This document shows, in pieces, positions 42,924 to 50,228 of a DNA stretch of 50,228 nt. The translations under genes were made by a program, and so were the position numbers. The stretch spans positions 63,438 through 113,665 of the forward strand of contig DALQ01000102.1 in the NCBI GenBank assembly GCA_002496845.1, given 5' to 3'. The first letter of the stretch is position 1, and each line of letters starts with the position of its first letter. The notes under the pieces were generated by a model. The model searched no databases, was not told the origin of the DNA, and was given only the letters and a program-made list of their open reading frames with translations. The stretch comes from Euryarchaeota archaeon UBA495 (lineage in GTDB: Archaea; Thermoplasmatota; Poseidoniia; Poseidoniales; Poseidoniaceae).

Positions 42924-43214
42924 TCAAATCGGGGGTCGGATTTCGATGTCGACGTCCCCCGTTGGTCGCAGGATGCACCCAAGGCGTGCACCCTCGTCGA
43001 CGAGGAACTCGTCCAAGCCTGGAGGAAGGGTTTCTGGCACGTCAACCCGGCCGCGAAGCAACGTGACCATGCACGAGCCGCACGTCCCTGAGGTGCAGTT
43101 TGTTGGCAGCGAAAGGCCCGCTTCGAGGGCATGCTCGACCAAAGTTTGGTCTTCTTTGGTCGGTGTTTGACCAAGCAAGGTGGCGCCGCGAAAGAAGCGC
43201 ACCAAAGGACCCAT
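42924..43214 (-). CDS. [2Fe-2S] ferredoxin, plant/vertebrate type
   Basis: 96 residues. Cysteines in CTSGTCGSC (Cys40, Cys45, Cys48) and RLGCIL (Cys80) give C-x4-C-x2-C-x31-C, the beta-grasp 2Fe-2S spacing. Also seen are EAGLSLPTNC before the loop and C-terminal DVDIEIRPP. Soluble one-electron carrier; partner enzyme not in the window unless it is a neighbour in this operon. Nine bp separate it from the genes on both sides. Confidence 0.92.
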   Translation of the reverse strand: MGPLVRFFRGATLLGQTPTKEDQTLVEHALEAGLSLPTNCTSGTCGSCMVTLLRGRVDVPETLPPGLDEFLVDEGARLGCILRPTGDVDIEIRPPI

Positions 43215-43223
43215 GTGGGCACC

Positions 43224-44312
43224 TCAGCGGTCCTTGAACCGCGTCCAGCGGCCGGTTTGCTTGTTGAAGTACAGGCCCGCCTTCTTCATCCACTTGTTGA
43301 ACTTCGTCGCGCCAGCGCCGGTTCTGAGGATGAAGTCCTCGCGGTCTTCTTGCGCCTGGATGTAGCCCTTGGCGGCGATGGTCTGGTCGATCCAGTCGTT
43401 GATGTCCATCAGGCCACCGACCAAGGCGCTGGACTCCACTTGGGCGGTCATGGCATCGGCCGATGCGTTGGTCGATTCGAGGTCTGCCTCGATGAGACGG
43501 TTGACGCTCTCGAGGTCCATGCGAGCGGGTTTGGGCGGAACCGGGTTCCTTGGGCGACGGTCCTCTTCGACCGTGATGCGGTCTGCGCCATCGAGGCGCG
43601 CCATCACGTTGATGATCAATTCAGGTTGGAAACTCGTCTCGCAATCCCAGCACATCAGCGCATACTCCTCTGGGCGGTCTTCGTCCCTCGACTGCCGTGG
43701 GTCCATCTCTTCGCCGCAGATTGGGCAGGCGTGCATCACCAGCGTGGGCACGTGCTTCCGGCGGTAGTCGACGATGTCCTGAGGCGTGCCGTCAAGTTCC
43801 AGCATTTCGTGGTCTCGGGCGGCTTCAAGGCCGCGGGTTTCGAGTTGGTCACGGATCTTGACCTTGAGGTCGTCCTTGGTTTCGTCCTCGAGGTTGTCCT
43901 CAAGCTTGACAATGAGCTCCACCGTTTTTCCAAGCCGGTTCATCACCAACTTTTGCGCGCGGAACGATTCCACCTTGGCAATCTTGAGGCGTTCCTTCTG
44001 CTCAGCCAGTTCCGCTAACACGTCGCGGCGTTCGCGTTGGAAGCGGATTTCCTCGATTTTGCTCTCCTGCTTGCGTTCAGGAGCGAGGACCTTCGAGAGA
44101 AAGCGTTCTTTGCCGTGGGATTGAGGTCCGGCCTTGATGATCTCAAGCACACCGTCCGCGATGTCGGGTTTGAGGCCGTAGTTCTCGACGAGCATCGATT
44201 GGTCGATCTTCTTGAGGTCGCCAATTTTGAGACCAGAATCGGCCAATTGCATGGCCGTGGTCTCGTCAATGCCGCGTCGAAGCAGGGCCAGGTAGGTGTC
44301 CTTCTTTGCCAT
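43224..44312 (-). CDS. Uncharacterised protein with HhH-like N-terminus, coiled coil and zinc ribbon
   Basis: 362 residues from ATG 44312, which has GGAGGGG seven bases upstream; the frame is open to 44432 but that part overlaps ksgA. Residues 1-60 (LLRRGIDETTAMQLADSGLK ... YGLKPDIADGVLEII) look like paired helix-hairpin-helix/UBA-type helices. Residues about 70-150 are a charged coiled coil. Cys196-x2-Cys199 (ACPICG) and Cys221-x2-Cys224 (CWDC) make a zinc ribbon. The C-terminus ends with KFNKWMKKAGLYFNKQTGRW, basic and possibly nucleic-acid-binding. No named family recognised. It lies between ksgA and the ferredoxin gene. Confidence 0.78.
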   Translation of the reverse strand: MAKKDTYLALLRRGIDETTAMQLADSGLKIGDLKKIDQSMLVENYGLKPDIADGVLEIIKAGPQSHGKERFLSKVLAPERKQESKIEEIRFQRERRDVLAELAEQKERLKIAKVESFRAQKLVMNRLGKTVELIVKLEDNLEDETKDDLKVKIRDQLETRGLEAARDHEMLELDGTPQDIVDYRRKHVPTLVMHACPICGEEMDPRQSRDEDRPEEYALMCWDCETSFQPELIINVMARLDGADRITVEEDRRPRNPVPPKPARMDLESVNRLIEADLESTNASADAMTAQVESSALVGGLMDINDWIDQTIAAKGYIQAQEDREDFILRTGAGATKFNKWMKKAGLYFNKQTGRWTRFKDR

Positions 44313-44385
44313 ACAAACCCCTCCGCGCAGGCGATGCGTGAAGGCCCTCCCATGAAAAGGTGCCTTCTCAGATGCCTTCCCTTCG

Positions 44386-45258
44386 TCAGAGGTTTTGAAC
44401 CTCAACGGATGCAAGGCGTTGGCAGAAACCACGCCACGCCTCGACCGTCAGGTCTTCTGGTCGCAGGTCAAGAACAGCATCCTCTGCCAAGGACGCCATG
44501 GCGTGTTTCCAACGGGTAGCGTGCCAGCCGGGCAAGCGAGACAACCGGCGCGGAGGACGCTGCAGCGACGTCCTCAATTTCCGCCGCCGGTGGTGAAAAG
44601 CTGCGTGCACTGTTTGACGGACCAAGCGGTGATCCACGTCCTCCGGCAGGCCGATGGGGCGCAAGACGCAGACCCGCGACATCACGGCAGGGGGAGGGCG
44701 GAAGGATCCCGGTGGCACGCGCCGGTCCATGGTGCTCGACCATCCTAGCGCGGTGCAGACGCCCAGACTTCCACGGTCAGCTGGGGTGGCCAAGGTCAAC
44801 CGTTCTGCGAATTCTTCCTGGACGAGGAGCACCACGACGTCGGGCGCGGAGTGACGCCAACGGTGCTTTTCGAGCACGTCGATGAGTGGCGATGAGATTT
44901 GGTACGGGATGTTGGACACCACGGCATCGATACGATCAGGCCATGGGGTGGTCAACGCATCGCCTTCATGGATCATCAAGGCCTGTGAAGCGATGTCCTC
45001 CGCAAACGTTTCGCGAAGATGTTCCACCGCGACTGCATCGATTTCGATGGCGTGAACGATGGCGCCAGAGCGCAAGAGGTGCTCGGTGAGGGTCCCAGGT
45101 CCAGGGCCGATCTCCAGCACAATGCGTCCTTCCAAGTCGCCAGCCAAGCCAACGATGGCTTCGAGGTGGACTTCTTCGATGAGAAAATGCTGGCCGAGGC
45201 TTTTGTCGTTGGCCTGACGCGCCTGAAGCCGAGTGACGAGGTCGGTCGCACGCCTCAT
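44386..45258 (-). CDS. ksgA: 16S rRNA dimethyladenosine transferase (KsgA/Dim1)
   Basis: 290 residues from ATG 45258 (MRRATDLVTRLQ). SAM-binding LEIGPGPGTLTEHLL (51-55 is the glycine loop), acidic IEID after strand two, and the catalytic NIPY (116-119), which puts two methyl groups on each of two adjacent adenosines near the 3' end of 16S rRNA. The KSLGQHFLIEE N-terminus is normal. The basic end FHHRRRKLRTSL is also typical. Its ATG overlaps the stop of the DUF655 gene (ATGA), the usual archaeal neighbour order. Confidence 0.95.
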   Translation of the reverse strand: MRRATDLVTRLQARQANDKSLGQHFLIEEVHLEAIVGLAGDLEGRIVLEIGPGPGTLTEHLLRSGAIVHAIEIDAVAVEHLRETFAEDIASQALMIHEGDALTTPWPDRIDAVVSNIPYQISSPLIDVLEKHRWRHSAPDVVVLLVQEEFAERLTLATPADRGSLGVCTALGWSSTMDRRVPPGSFRPPPAVMSRVCVLRPIGLPEDVDHRLVRQTVHAAFHHRRRKLRTSLQRPPRRLSRLPGWHATRWKHAMASLAEDAVLDLRPEDLTVEAWRGFCQRLASVEVQNL

Positions 45259-46043
45259 GCCTTCACCGGCAACAGCATCTCCACGAGCCGTGGTTGGAGG
45301 TTCCGGTCCAGAAGCTCCTCTGCAAAGCGATGTGCGAGGGCAGACGCTCCATCGATGCCACATGCTTCGTTGAGCACCTCAAAGGTCGCAAATCCGCCGG
45401 CCGAGGCACGTGCTTCGACCATTTCTTCCGCCTTCTTGGGACCCACGCCGTTCAGCAACTGGAAGGCGTGCGTCTTTCGGTTGATTGGCCCTGCAACGTT
45501 GTAGAAACCCTTCAGGAAGTGGTTCGCGTTGGCGCTGACCAATTCGGTCAGGGCCGCGGACACCTGTTCGCGAGCTGCAGGAGAGAGGCGTTCCACCTTG
45601 GCGAAACCGAGCAGGCGGTCCACGACGGTGCGCTTGCTTCGATCTTCGCCAATGTAGACTCGCTCACCGACGGCTTGGAACTCGGCGTTCTCAACCGTAG
45701 CGACACGACCGAGGGTGCCGTCCTGTTCCGCCACGACGACGAGAACCTTGTCGCCAAGGTCGTGTTCGACCACGCGTGCCCATGACGAGGCACGCAACGG
45801 ATGGTCCTTCGGGAGCCCTTGCGGGGTGCGTGGGCGCTGTTGACGCCCTCGTCCGCGGCCGCCGCCGTCCTTTCGCGGCTGCCTTTGTTGGCGCGGCGCT
45901 CGCGGTTGACGCGGCTCAGGCTGCGCCTTGGGCGCAGGCTGAGGTCGGCCGTAGGCAGGCGCCTTCCACGAGGTCGGAGAGGACGTGTCCTTCGCCTTTC
46001 GGTTTGGGATGTTGACCCGACGGTCTCTGCCGGGCGATGACAT
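45255..46043 (-). CDS. DUF655 family RNA-binding-like protein
   Basis: 262 residues. Residues 1-80 are basic, Pro/Gln/Arg/Gly-rich (RQPRAPRQQRQPRKDGGGRG) and probably disordered. The rest is the archaeal DUF655 module: ARVVEHDLGDKVLVVVAEQDG, VGERVYIGED, YNVAGPINRKTHAFQLLNGVGPKKAEEMVEAR, the last part being a helix-hairpin-helix. Archaeal DUF655 genes are usually found between rpoF and ksgA, as here. Probably ribosome or rRNA related. The long Arg/Gly head is unusual for the family. Confidence 0.92.
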   Translation of the reverse strand: MSSPGRDRRVNIPNRKAKDTSSPTSWKAPAYGRPQPAPKAQPEPRQPRAPRQQRQPRKDGGGRGRGRQQRPRTPQGLPKDHPLRASSWARVVEHDLGDKVLVVVAEQDGTLGRVATVENAEFQAVGERVYIGEDRSKRTVVDRLLGFAKVERLSPAAREQVSAALTELVSANANHFLKGFYNVAGPINRKTHAFQLLNGVGPKKAEEMVEARASAGGFATFEVLNEACGIDGASALAHRFAEELLDRNLQPRLVEMLLPVKA

Positions 46044-46064
46044 GGGTTCACCTCAACGGCGGAC

Positions 46065-46427
46065 TCACTCAAACCCGACGTGCTGGGCGACCAGCTCGAG
46101 GACCTGCTGCACGTCACCGTCTGAGACGGAGATGCGGCGGCTCGCGGTCACGGCGCGAACGGCTTCTTCGGTTTCGGGGAGGAGTTCAGCAATCTTTGCG
46201 GCAAGGTCGTTGTGACCTTGGAACACGTCAATTTGGAGCACGGCGGTCAACAAGTCCTGGTACACCTTGGGGTCGGTCTTGTAGCCCATGCGCTGGTCGC
46301 TCGCGGCCCACTCAGCGTGCTGAAGTGCGGCGGTTTGTTCGTAGGTGAGTTGCTTACGACGGCCTTCGGCGTCGATCAGCAGGTCACGCACGGTGGCGAA
46401 ATCGGCGTAGGTTTCCTCGTCGCTCAT
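46065..46427 (-). CDS. rpoF: DNA-directed RNA polymerase subunit F (Rpb4)
   Basis: 120 residues. Forms the stalk of archaeal RNA polymerase with RpoE. Pattern: ATVRDLLIDAEGRRKQLTYEQTAALQHAEWAA ... DLAAKIAELLPETEEAVRAV ... DGDVQQVLELVAQHV, all normal, with the usual helical HRDC-like C-terminal half. In the conserved archaeal order rpl21e-rpoF-DUF655-ksgA. Spacing of 9 bp after rpl21e indicates one transcript. Confidence 0.93.
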   Translation of the reverse strand: MSDEETYADFATVRDLLIDAEGRRKQLTYEQTAALQHAEWAASDQRMGYKTDPKVYQDLLTAVLQIDVFQGHNDLAAKIAELLPETEEAVRAVTASRRISVSDGDVQQVLELVAQHVGFE

Positions 46428-46436
46428 GGTCTCACC

Positions 46437-46727
46437 TCACTCAAGCGGGCGCAGGTGCTCTGGGCGCGCGATGACGGTCTTCTGCATGTTGCCGTCCTTG
46501 ACGGCCACGATCCAAGCCGCGCCTTGGCGGCGCTGGATGAATCCGGTGCGACCTTGGAAGCGGCGGTGGGGCATGCCACGCTGCTGGCCACCGTCGAGCA
46601 CGATGGCCACACGGTCGCCTTCTGCGTAGTCATGCATGACGCGGGCGATGTTGATGCGGGATCGCTCGCTGCGTCGGCGGCGAAGGATGCTGCGGGTACC
46701 GACTCGGAGGCCGTGTGAGCGCTTCAT
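46437..46727 (-). CDS. rpl21e: Large-subunit ribosomal protein L21e
   Basis: 96 residues from ATG 46727 (MKRSHGLRVGTRSILRRRR), the typical archaeal length. Landmarks are SRINIARVMHDYAEGDRVAIVLDGGQQRGMPHRRFQGRTGFI and QGAAWIVAVKDG. The frame is open to 46871, but everything above the ATG is unlike the family. First gene of the long minus-strand run down to 40885. Confidence 0.95.
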   Translation of the reverse strand: MKRSHGLRVGTRSILRRRRSERSRINIARVMHDYAEGDRVAIVLDGGQQRGMPHRRFQGRTGFIQRRQGAAWIVAVKDGNMQKTVIARPEHLRPLE

Positions 46728-46796
46728 GTTCCTCAATTCCTGCCCGTGGTGAAGAGCGTTATCGCCTTCTGGGCATCTCGCCGACCATCGTGGGTC

Positions 46797-46804
46797 ATTT
46801 AAGC
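46797..46804 (-). promoter_or_regulatory. Candidate TATA element before rpl21e
   Basis: On the minus strand GCTTAAATGACC lies 73 nt upstream of the rpl21e ATG and is the most AT-rich run in the 98 bp gap after pus10. A weaker alternative, GCGATAACGC, sits about 32 nt before the ATG. One of them probably starts the L21e-to-DUF59 transcript. Confidence 0.3.
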
Positions 46805-46825
46805 GCAACGGAAGGTTGAGACGGC

Positions 46826-48595
46826 TCAATCTGCATGGATGTCCGCCACGTCGAGCCACAACACATCGCACCGTGCACGGATGAGGGCGGCCACCGAGGG
46901 TTGCGTTCGACCGCCGTCTCCGTGAACGGTTTCCTTCACGTAGGTGCCCGATTCACATCGAAGGGTGAACTCCACTTCCGTCTGGCCGTCGTCCATCGTT
47001 TCAATGAGGGGCTCCGTGGTTTCGATGACCTTTCTTCGCCGCACAAGATCGGCCCGACGGTGCGCGACACGTTCCGGTGTTCGTTGGGCCAACATGGCCC
47101 CACGGAGGCCTCTGACGACCTCTTCAATTTCCTCGGAACCCGCCATCGGCATGGGCGCAGCCTCGGCAGGCGCGGCGTTGACCAAACGATCGACCAAGTC
47201 GGATTTGGTGCCGGAGGTCGGCAGATCTTGGGCCTTGGCGAGTTCCACAAGTTCTGCCTTCTTCATCGCTTGAAGGGCGGCTTCATCGACCACAGGGACC
47301 TCTGGCTCGGGCTCTGGCAGGGGCTTGGTGGCCGGCGCACCACGGTCTCCTCGTCGCTTTCGTCGGCCTCGTCGCTTTCGACCACCGCGTTCCTGAACGT
47401 CTTCTTTGGTCAGATCCATCGGCGCGGTCAGCTTCGCATGTTCCTTTTCTGAGAGGGGGCTAAGGCGGAAGCGGATGGCGTAGGATTTCTCGGCCGCCGT
47501 GTCCTTGACTCGGACCACTTCCTTTCGGCTGGAAGGCCGCAAGGACGTGACTTCGATGGATCCGGCTGCTGCCGTGTTGATGGCGGTCATGGCCGCTTCG
47601 GCGTCAACGGTGCGCCGGTTCGGAGCCTTGAGTTCCACCACAAAGGGACGCCCGCGGCCGAGGCAACGCACGTCGATGTCTTCGCGGCCCATGCCATGGA
47701 AGGCGTCGTCTTCGGCGCCCAGCAATTCTCGCAACGGGTCTGCGACCAGTTGTTGGACGCTGGTGGCGTACTGCAACCCTGTGCCTTCGCAACGGTCACA
47801 CCCACGACCCTTGCATGCGCGGCAGGGCCATCGCGTTTGAGGGACGCCTCGCTCAAGTTTGCGGTAGCGTCCGTAGAGGTACACAGAACGGACGTCGAGG
47901 TCCACGGTGAGGGTCGTCACGTCGATGATGGCGAGGACTTCCGGATTTTCGCTGACGATGCGAACGTCGCCCATGCGCGCTTTGACGGCGTCCGAGACGA
48001 ACTTCACCAAGGAGGACTTGAGGGGATCCGATCCACCTGCACCGTAGCGCTTGCGCATGACGTCTTCCTCTTCCATCTGGTCCTTGGGAAACCTCGCTCC
48101 AACCTGCAATCGACCGATTTCTCGGCCATCGAGGGCTTCGGTGATCAGGTCGGCCAACAGATCGACTTCGTTGAACAGGTCCTCGCAGAAAGGGCACAGC
48201 CCAATGCGTTCCTCGGCATCGTCAAGGTGCGGGTCACGGGTGACCACGGCCGCTCGGATTTCCACGCCGGATTCGACCATCGACTGATCGTAACGTTGCT
48301 TCCCACCAAGCCGGCCAAGGCATGTGTCGCAGCATCCGATGCGGACCATGTGCTTGTGTCCTGCGGGATTCGGAGCACGGGGGACTTCCTCGGTGTGGGT
48401 GCCGAGTTGTTCGGGTTCCTCCCACATTTCGTCGTCCAGGTCGTCGCCCTCGTCAAACCCGTCCTCCTCTTGAGAAGCCTCGGTTTCCGCGACTTCGACG
48501 TCGTCCCACAGCGAGTAATCCGTTTGGCCAAAACCGGCGGTGGCGTAAGCCGTCCAGTCGTCTTCCTCCTTGGGTTCCTCGGTCATCTGGTTCAC
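46826..48595 (-). CDS. pus10: tRNA pseudouridine synthase Pus10 with an inserted SAP domain
   Basis: 589 residues, well above the roughly 400 of ordinary archaeal Pus10, which makes pseudouridine 54 and 55 in the tRNA T-loop. Residues 1-75: acidic extension. Zinc site: GCCDTCLGRLGG (88-98) and CPFCEDL. THUMP-like region to about 250. A second Cys cluster WPCRACKGRGCDRCEGTG (256-273). Catalytic motif GREDIDVRCLGRGRPFVVE, with Asp308 (or Asp306) as the nucleophile. Extra segment about 402-485: very basic (RKRRGRRKRRGDRG), an acidic Pro run, then a SAP domain (about 438-474). The catalytic domain then resumes with LAQRTPERVAHRRADLVR and ends HGDGGRTQPSVAALI. All Pus10 core motifs remain, so the enzyme should be active. 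Confidence 0.92.
   Translation of the reverse strand: MNQMTEEPKEEDDWTAYATAGFGQTDYSLWDDVEVAETEASQEEDGFDEGDDLDDEMWEEPEQLGTHTEEVPRAPNPAGHKHMVRIGCCDTCLGRLGGKQRYDQSMVESGVEIRAAVVTRDPHLDDAEERIGLCPFCEDLFNEVDLLADLITEALDGREIGRLQVGARFPKDQMEEEDVMRKRYGAGGSDPLKSSLVKFVSDAVKARMGDVRIVSENPEVLAIIDVTTLTVDLDVRSVYLYGRYRKLERGVPQTRWPCRACKGRGCDRCEGTGLQYATSVQQLVADPLRELLGAEDDAFHGMGREDIDVRCLGRGRPFVVELKAPNRRTVDAEAAMTAINTAAAGSIEVTSLRPSSRKEVVRVKDTAAEKSYAIRFRLSPLSEKEHAKLTAPMDLTKEDVQERGGRKRRGRRKRRGDRGAPATKPLPEPEPEVPVVDEAALQAMKKAELVELAKAQDLPTSGTKSDLVDRLVNAAPAEAAPMPMAGSEEIEEVVRGLRGAMLAQRTPERVAHRRADLVRRRKVIETTEPLIETMDDGQTEVEFTLRCESGTYVKETVHGDGGRTQPSVAALIRARCDVLWLDVADIHAD
47174..47284 (-). other. SAP domain embedded in Pus10
   Basis: Codons about 438-474 of the Pus10 gene. 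The pattern AELVELAKAQDLPTSGTKSD then LVDRL matches the SAP consensus (two helices around GLPTSGTK). SAP domains bind nucleic acid. It lies between the catalytic-Asp block and the C-terminal PUS strands, joined by a basic and an acidic Pro-rich linker, so it is a loop insertion and not a terminal fusion. Confidence 0.8.
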
Positions 48596-48652
48596 CGCCG
48601 GACCGGGGGTCTCCCCCTGCGCCTGACGGTGATGGGGTCGAGGCCTTCCTCT

Positions 48653-50228
48653 TCAATCGCTCGGCGCTTGTTCGGTCTTTCCTGGTCCATGGAGCAACCC
48701 AAGTCCGGCGGTTGTGAGCACCAAACTGGCGATGAGCGAGAGGGCGATCATCGTCGCAGAGAAGGTGCCGAAGCTGGAGAACAGGCCCATTGGTGAGGTC
48801 GCAATGACCGCAAAGCCAGCGATGTCCGAGGCGGCAGATCCGACCAAGGCAGCACCGCACGCCCCTCCAACGGCGTGCAGGGCTGCGTCGTGGGACGCAC
48901 CCTCGTTCCTTGATTCACGGTACCGTTCCGTCACGTGAATGCAGTAATCGATGCCCACGCCAAGTGAGATGGTCGCAATCGTGACCGTGACGATGTTGAG
49001 GCTGGCTCCGGCCAGATGCATGAGGCCGTACAACCAGACCACGACCACGAGGATGGGGCCAAGCGACATCGCGGCCTGGGCAGGGGAACGAAGGCCAATG
49101 GTCAGCGTGACGAAGACGAACAACGTGCCCAAGAGCAGCGAAGATTGCATTTCATCCTGCATGGCGGTGCTGGCGGAGTACCGAATGATCGGCCGACCGG
49201 TGAGCATCACCCACGTCAGCGGCTCTTCCTCGCTTTCTTCACCGGGAGCATCGTAGGTTCCCGATGAGAGGTTGGTAAACACCGAAAGGTCACGCCAAAT
49301 CTCCTCCAAACCTTCCCTGAGGCTTGGGAAGTGTTCGGGTCGCGTGATGCCAAACCGAATCAGCATCACGTTGTATTCCGCCGGCTCACCGGTTTCATCC
49401 ATCCAAGGCGCCGAGGCGTTCAACGGAACTTCAGGGGTGATGTAGAGGGCCACGATGCTGGTTGGAATGGCAGGAATGGACGAGGTTCCCGGCACGCCGT
49501 TGAGCGACAGGAAACCGTAGAAGAAGGCCAAACAATCCCGGTCGCCTAGATCGGGCAGGCGTGCTGCTCCCACACGGTTGCACCCGATGCCGTAGGTATC
49601 GTCCTCGAGGTCCAAACCCGCCTCTTCGAACGGTGTCGGGTCTTCAAGCATGGAAAAGATGGCCAAATCCACCATCTCGTCGAGCGCAAGGATGTCGATG
49701 GATCCATCCGGTGTGCGCGTCACTTTGTCTGCGACGTCCTCCGGGGTGTCGTCCAAGGCTTGGCGGAAGGCTTCGATGCCGGCGAAGACTTCGGGGTCAA
49801 GCACGTCGCCCTCCAGGAGCAACATGGCCGGCTCGCCTTCGTCCGAGAACCGCTCGTTGACGAGGTTCACACCGGAGGCAAAGTCCGATTCCGCATCGAG
49901 GAAGTCCTCCACAGCGAAATCACCCTCCAGCCGAGCCATGCCCACCGCAGCGGGCACCGTGAGCAGCAACGCCAGCACGGCGATGACCAAGGCGTGCTTC
50001 CACTGGCCGCTCTGAACCGGCACAACGGTGAGGCGCGGGACGCGTTTTTGGGCGGTGGCTGGTGCCGTTTCACGCCCGCGGTTTTCGAGCCAACGGTCCA
50101 CGCTCATGCGAAGCAAAGGAGCCCAGATGCCGGTCAACAGGAAGGCGGCGAAGATGCCGCATGCCGCTTCCACGCCGAAAGAGCGCAGGGCTGCAATGTC
50201 GGAGAAGAGGTTCGCGGCGAAGGCAGCA
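48653..50228 (-). CDS. MMPL/RND-superfamily membrane protein (5' end outside window)
   Basis: The C-terminal 524 residues are visible; the frame is open to the right edge and reads NLFSDIAALRSFGVEAACGI, a typical RND transmembrane end, so the GTG at 50173 is not the start. Then: a basic cytoplasmic loop, a helix (ALVIAVLALLLTVPAAVGMA), a large extracytoplasmic domain of about 260 residues, and five helices with GVGIDYCIHVTERYRE (the (I)DY motif). Related to the transporter at 14633 but distinct in its exposed domain, which has several Cys (GIGCNR, RDCLAFF). Likely a lipid or small-molecule transporter. Pus10 lies 57 bp downstream on the same strand. Confidence 0.88.
   Translation of the reverse strand, partial: AAFAANLFSDIAALRSFGVEAACGIFAAFLLTGIWAPLLRMSVDRWLENRGRETAPATAQKRVPRLTVVPVQSGQWKHALVIAVLALLLTVPAAVGMARLEGDFAVEDFLDAESDFASGVNLVNERFSDEGEPAMLLLEGDVLDPEVFAGIEAFRQALDDTPEDVADKVTRTPDGSIDILALDEMVDLAIFSMLEDPTPFEEAGLDLEDDTYGIGCNRVGAARLPDLGDRDCLAFFYGFLSLNGVPGTSSIPAIPTSIVALYITPEVPLNASAPWMDETGEPAEYNVMLIRFGITRPEHFPSLREGLEEIWRDLSVFTNLSSGTYDAPGEESEEEPLTWVMLTGRPIIRYSASTAMQDEMQSSLLLGTLFVFVTLTIGLRSPAQAAMSLGPILVVVVWLYGLMHLAGASLNIVTVTIATISLGVGIDYCIHVTERYRESRNEGASHDAALHAVGGACGAALVGSAASDIAGFAVIATSPMGLFSSFGTFSATMIALSLIASLVLTTAGLGLLHGPGKTEQAPSD

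Noticed and set aside
47696..48796. 366-codon plus-strand open frame
   Set aside because: Antisense shadow of Pus10 and the MMPL gene.

Overview
The window reads as a piece of a GC-rich, gene-dense archaeal chromosome, most likely a marine euryarchaeote of the Thermoplasmatota (Marine Group II / Poseidoniales-like). The domain call is firm: RadA, ribosomal protein L21e, RNA polymerase subunit F (Rpb4), a DUF655 protein, Pus10 and an AK6/Fap7 adenylate kinase are archaeal or archaeo-eukaryotic markers, the initiator tRNA has an A1:U72 pair, and several promoters look like archaeal TATA boxes about 26 nt before a start codon (leaderless mRNA). The lineage call is an inference from the mix with bacterial-type genes (MaeB-PTA fusion, RlmH, exonuclease VII, MMPL transporters, FtsZ) and large secreted proteins. 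No insertion sequence, CRISPR array or prophage was seen, and there is no gene-free stretch longer than 300 bases.

Layout. 1-4455 (-): a very large secreted protein with beta-propeller-like repeats, cut by the window edge. 4536-8421: pyruvate kinase (-) divergent from malic enzyme-PTA (+), a central-carbon pair. 8388-10288 (-): an FGE-like membrane protein, a glutaredoxin/GST-like protein and a small protein, overlapping one another. 10363-13134 (+): RlmH, two membrane proteins, DUF2203 and cobalamin adenosyltransferase. 13135-17509: Nudix hydrolase (-), DHH phosphoesterase (+), MMPL transporter and a small membrane protein (-). 17633-21085 (+): a 1150-residue solenoid-like protein ending in a PIN nuclease domain. 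21178-25908: isocitrate dehydrogenase, OsmC, small surface proteins, initiator tRNA-Met and a lipoprotein. 26029-29604 (+): radA, ftsZ, AK6 and a CDP-alcohol phosphatidyltransferase (recombination, division, nucleotide and lipid genes). 29680-33530 (+): a 1089-residue surface protein with a charged cytoplasmic tail, and a small membrane protein. 33512-37274 (-): amidohydrolase, tRNA-Thr(CGT), phosphoglycerate kinase and a membrane protein. 37360-40940 (+): M24 peptidase, a zinc-finger-like protein, a protein resembling tandem histone folds, a thioredoxin-like protein and a membrane protein. 40885-46727 (-): one long tight run, L21e, RpoF, DUF655, KsgA, zinc-ribbon protein, [2Fe-2S] ferredoxin, a 57-residue membrane protein, XseA, XseB, DUF59. 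46826-50228 (-): Pus10 with an inserted SAP domain, and the 3' part of a second MMPL/RND protein.

The most interesting items are the tandem histone-fold-like protein (38953-39765), the SAP domain embedded in the Pus10 catalytic region, the giant solenoid-PIN protein, the coupling of exonuclease VII to a ferredoxin, a DUF59 protein and a hidden small membrane protein, and three convergent gene pairs whose stop codons meet exactly in TGATCA. Function calls rest on motif recognition by eye; no database search was run.
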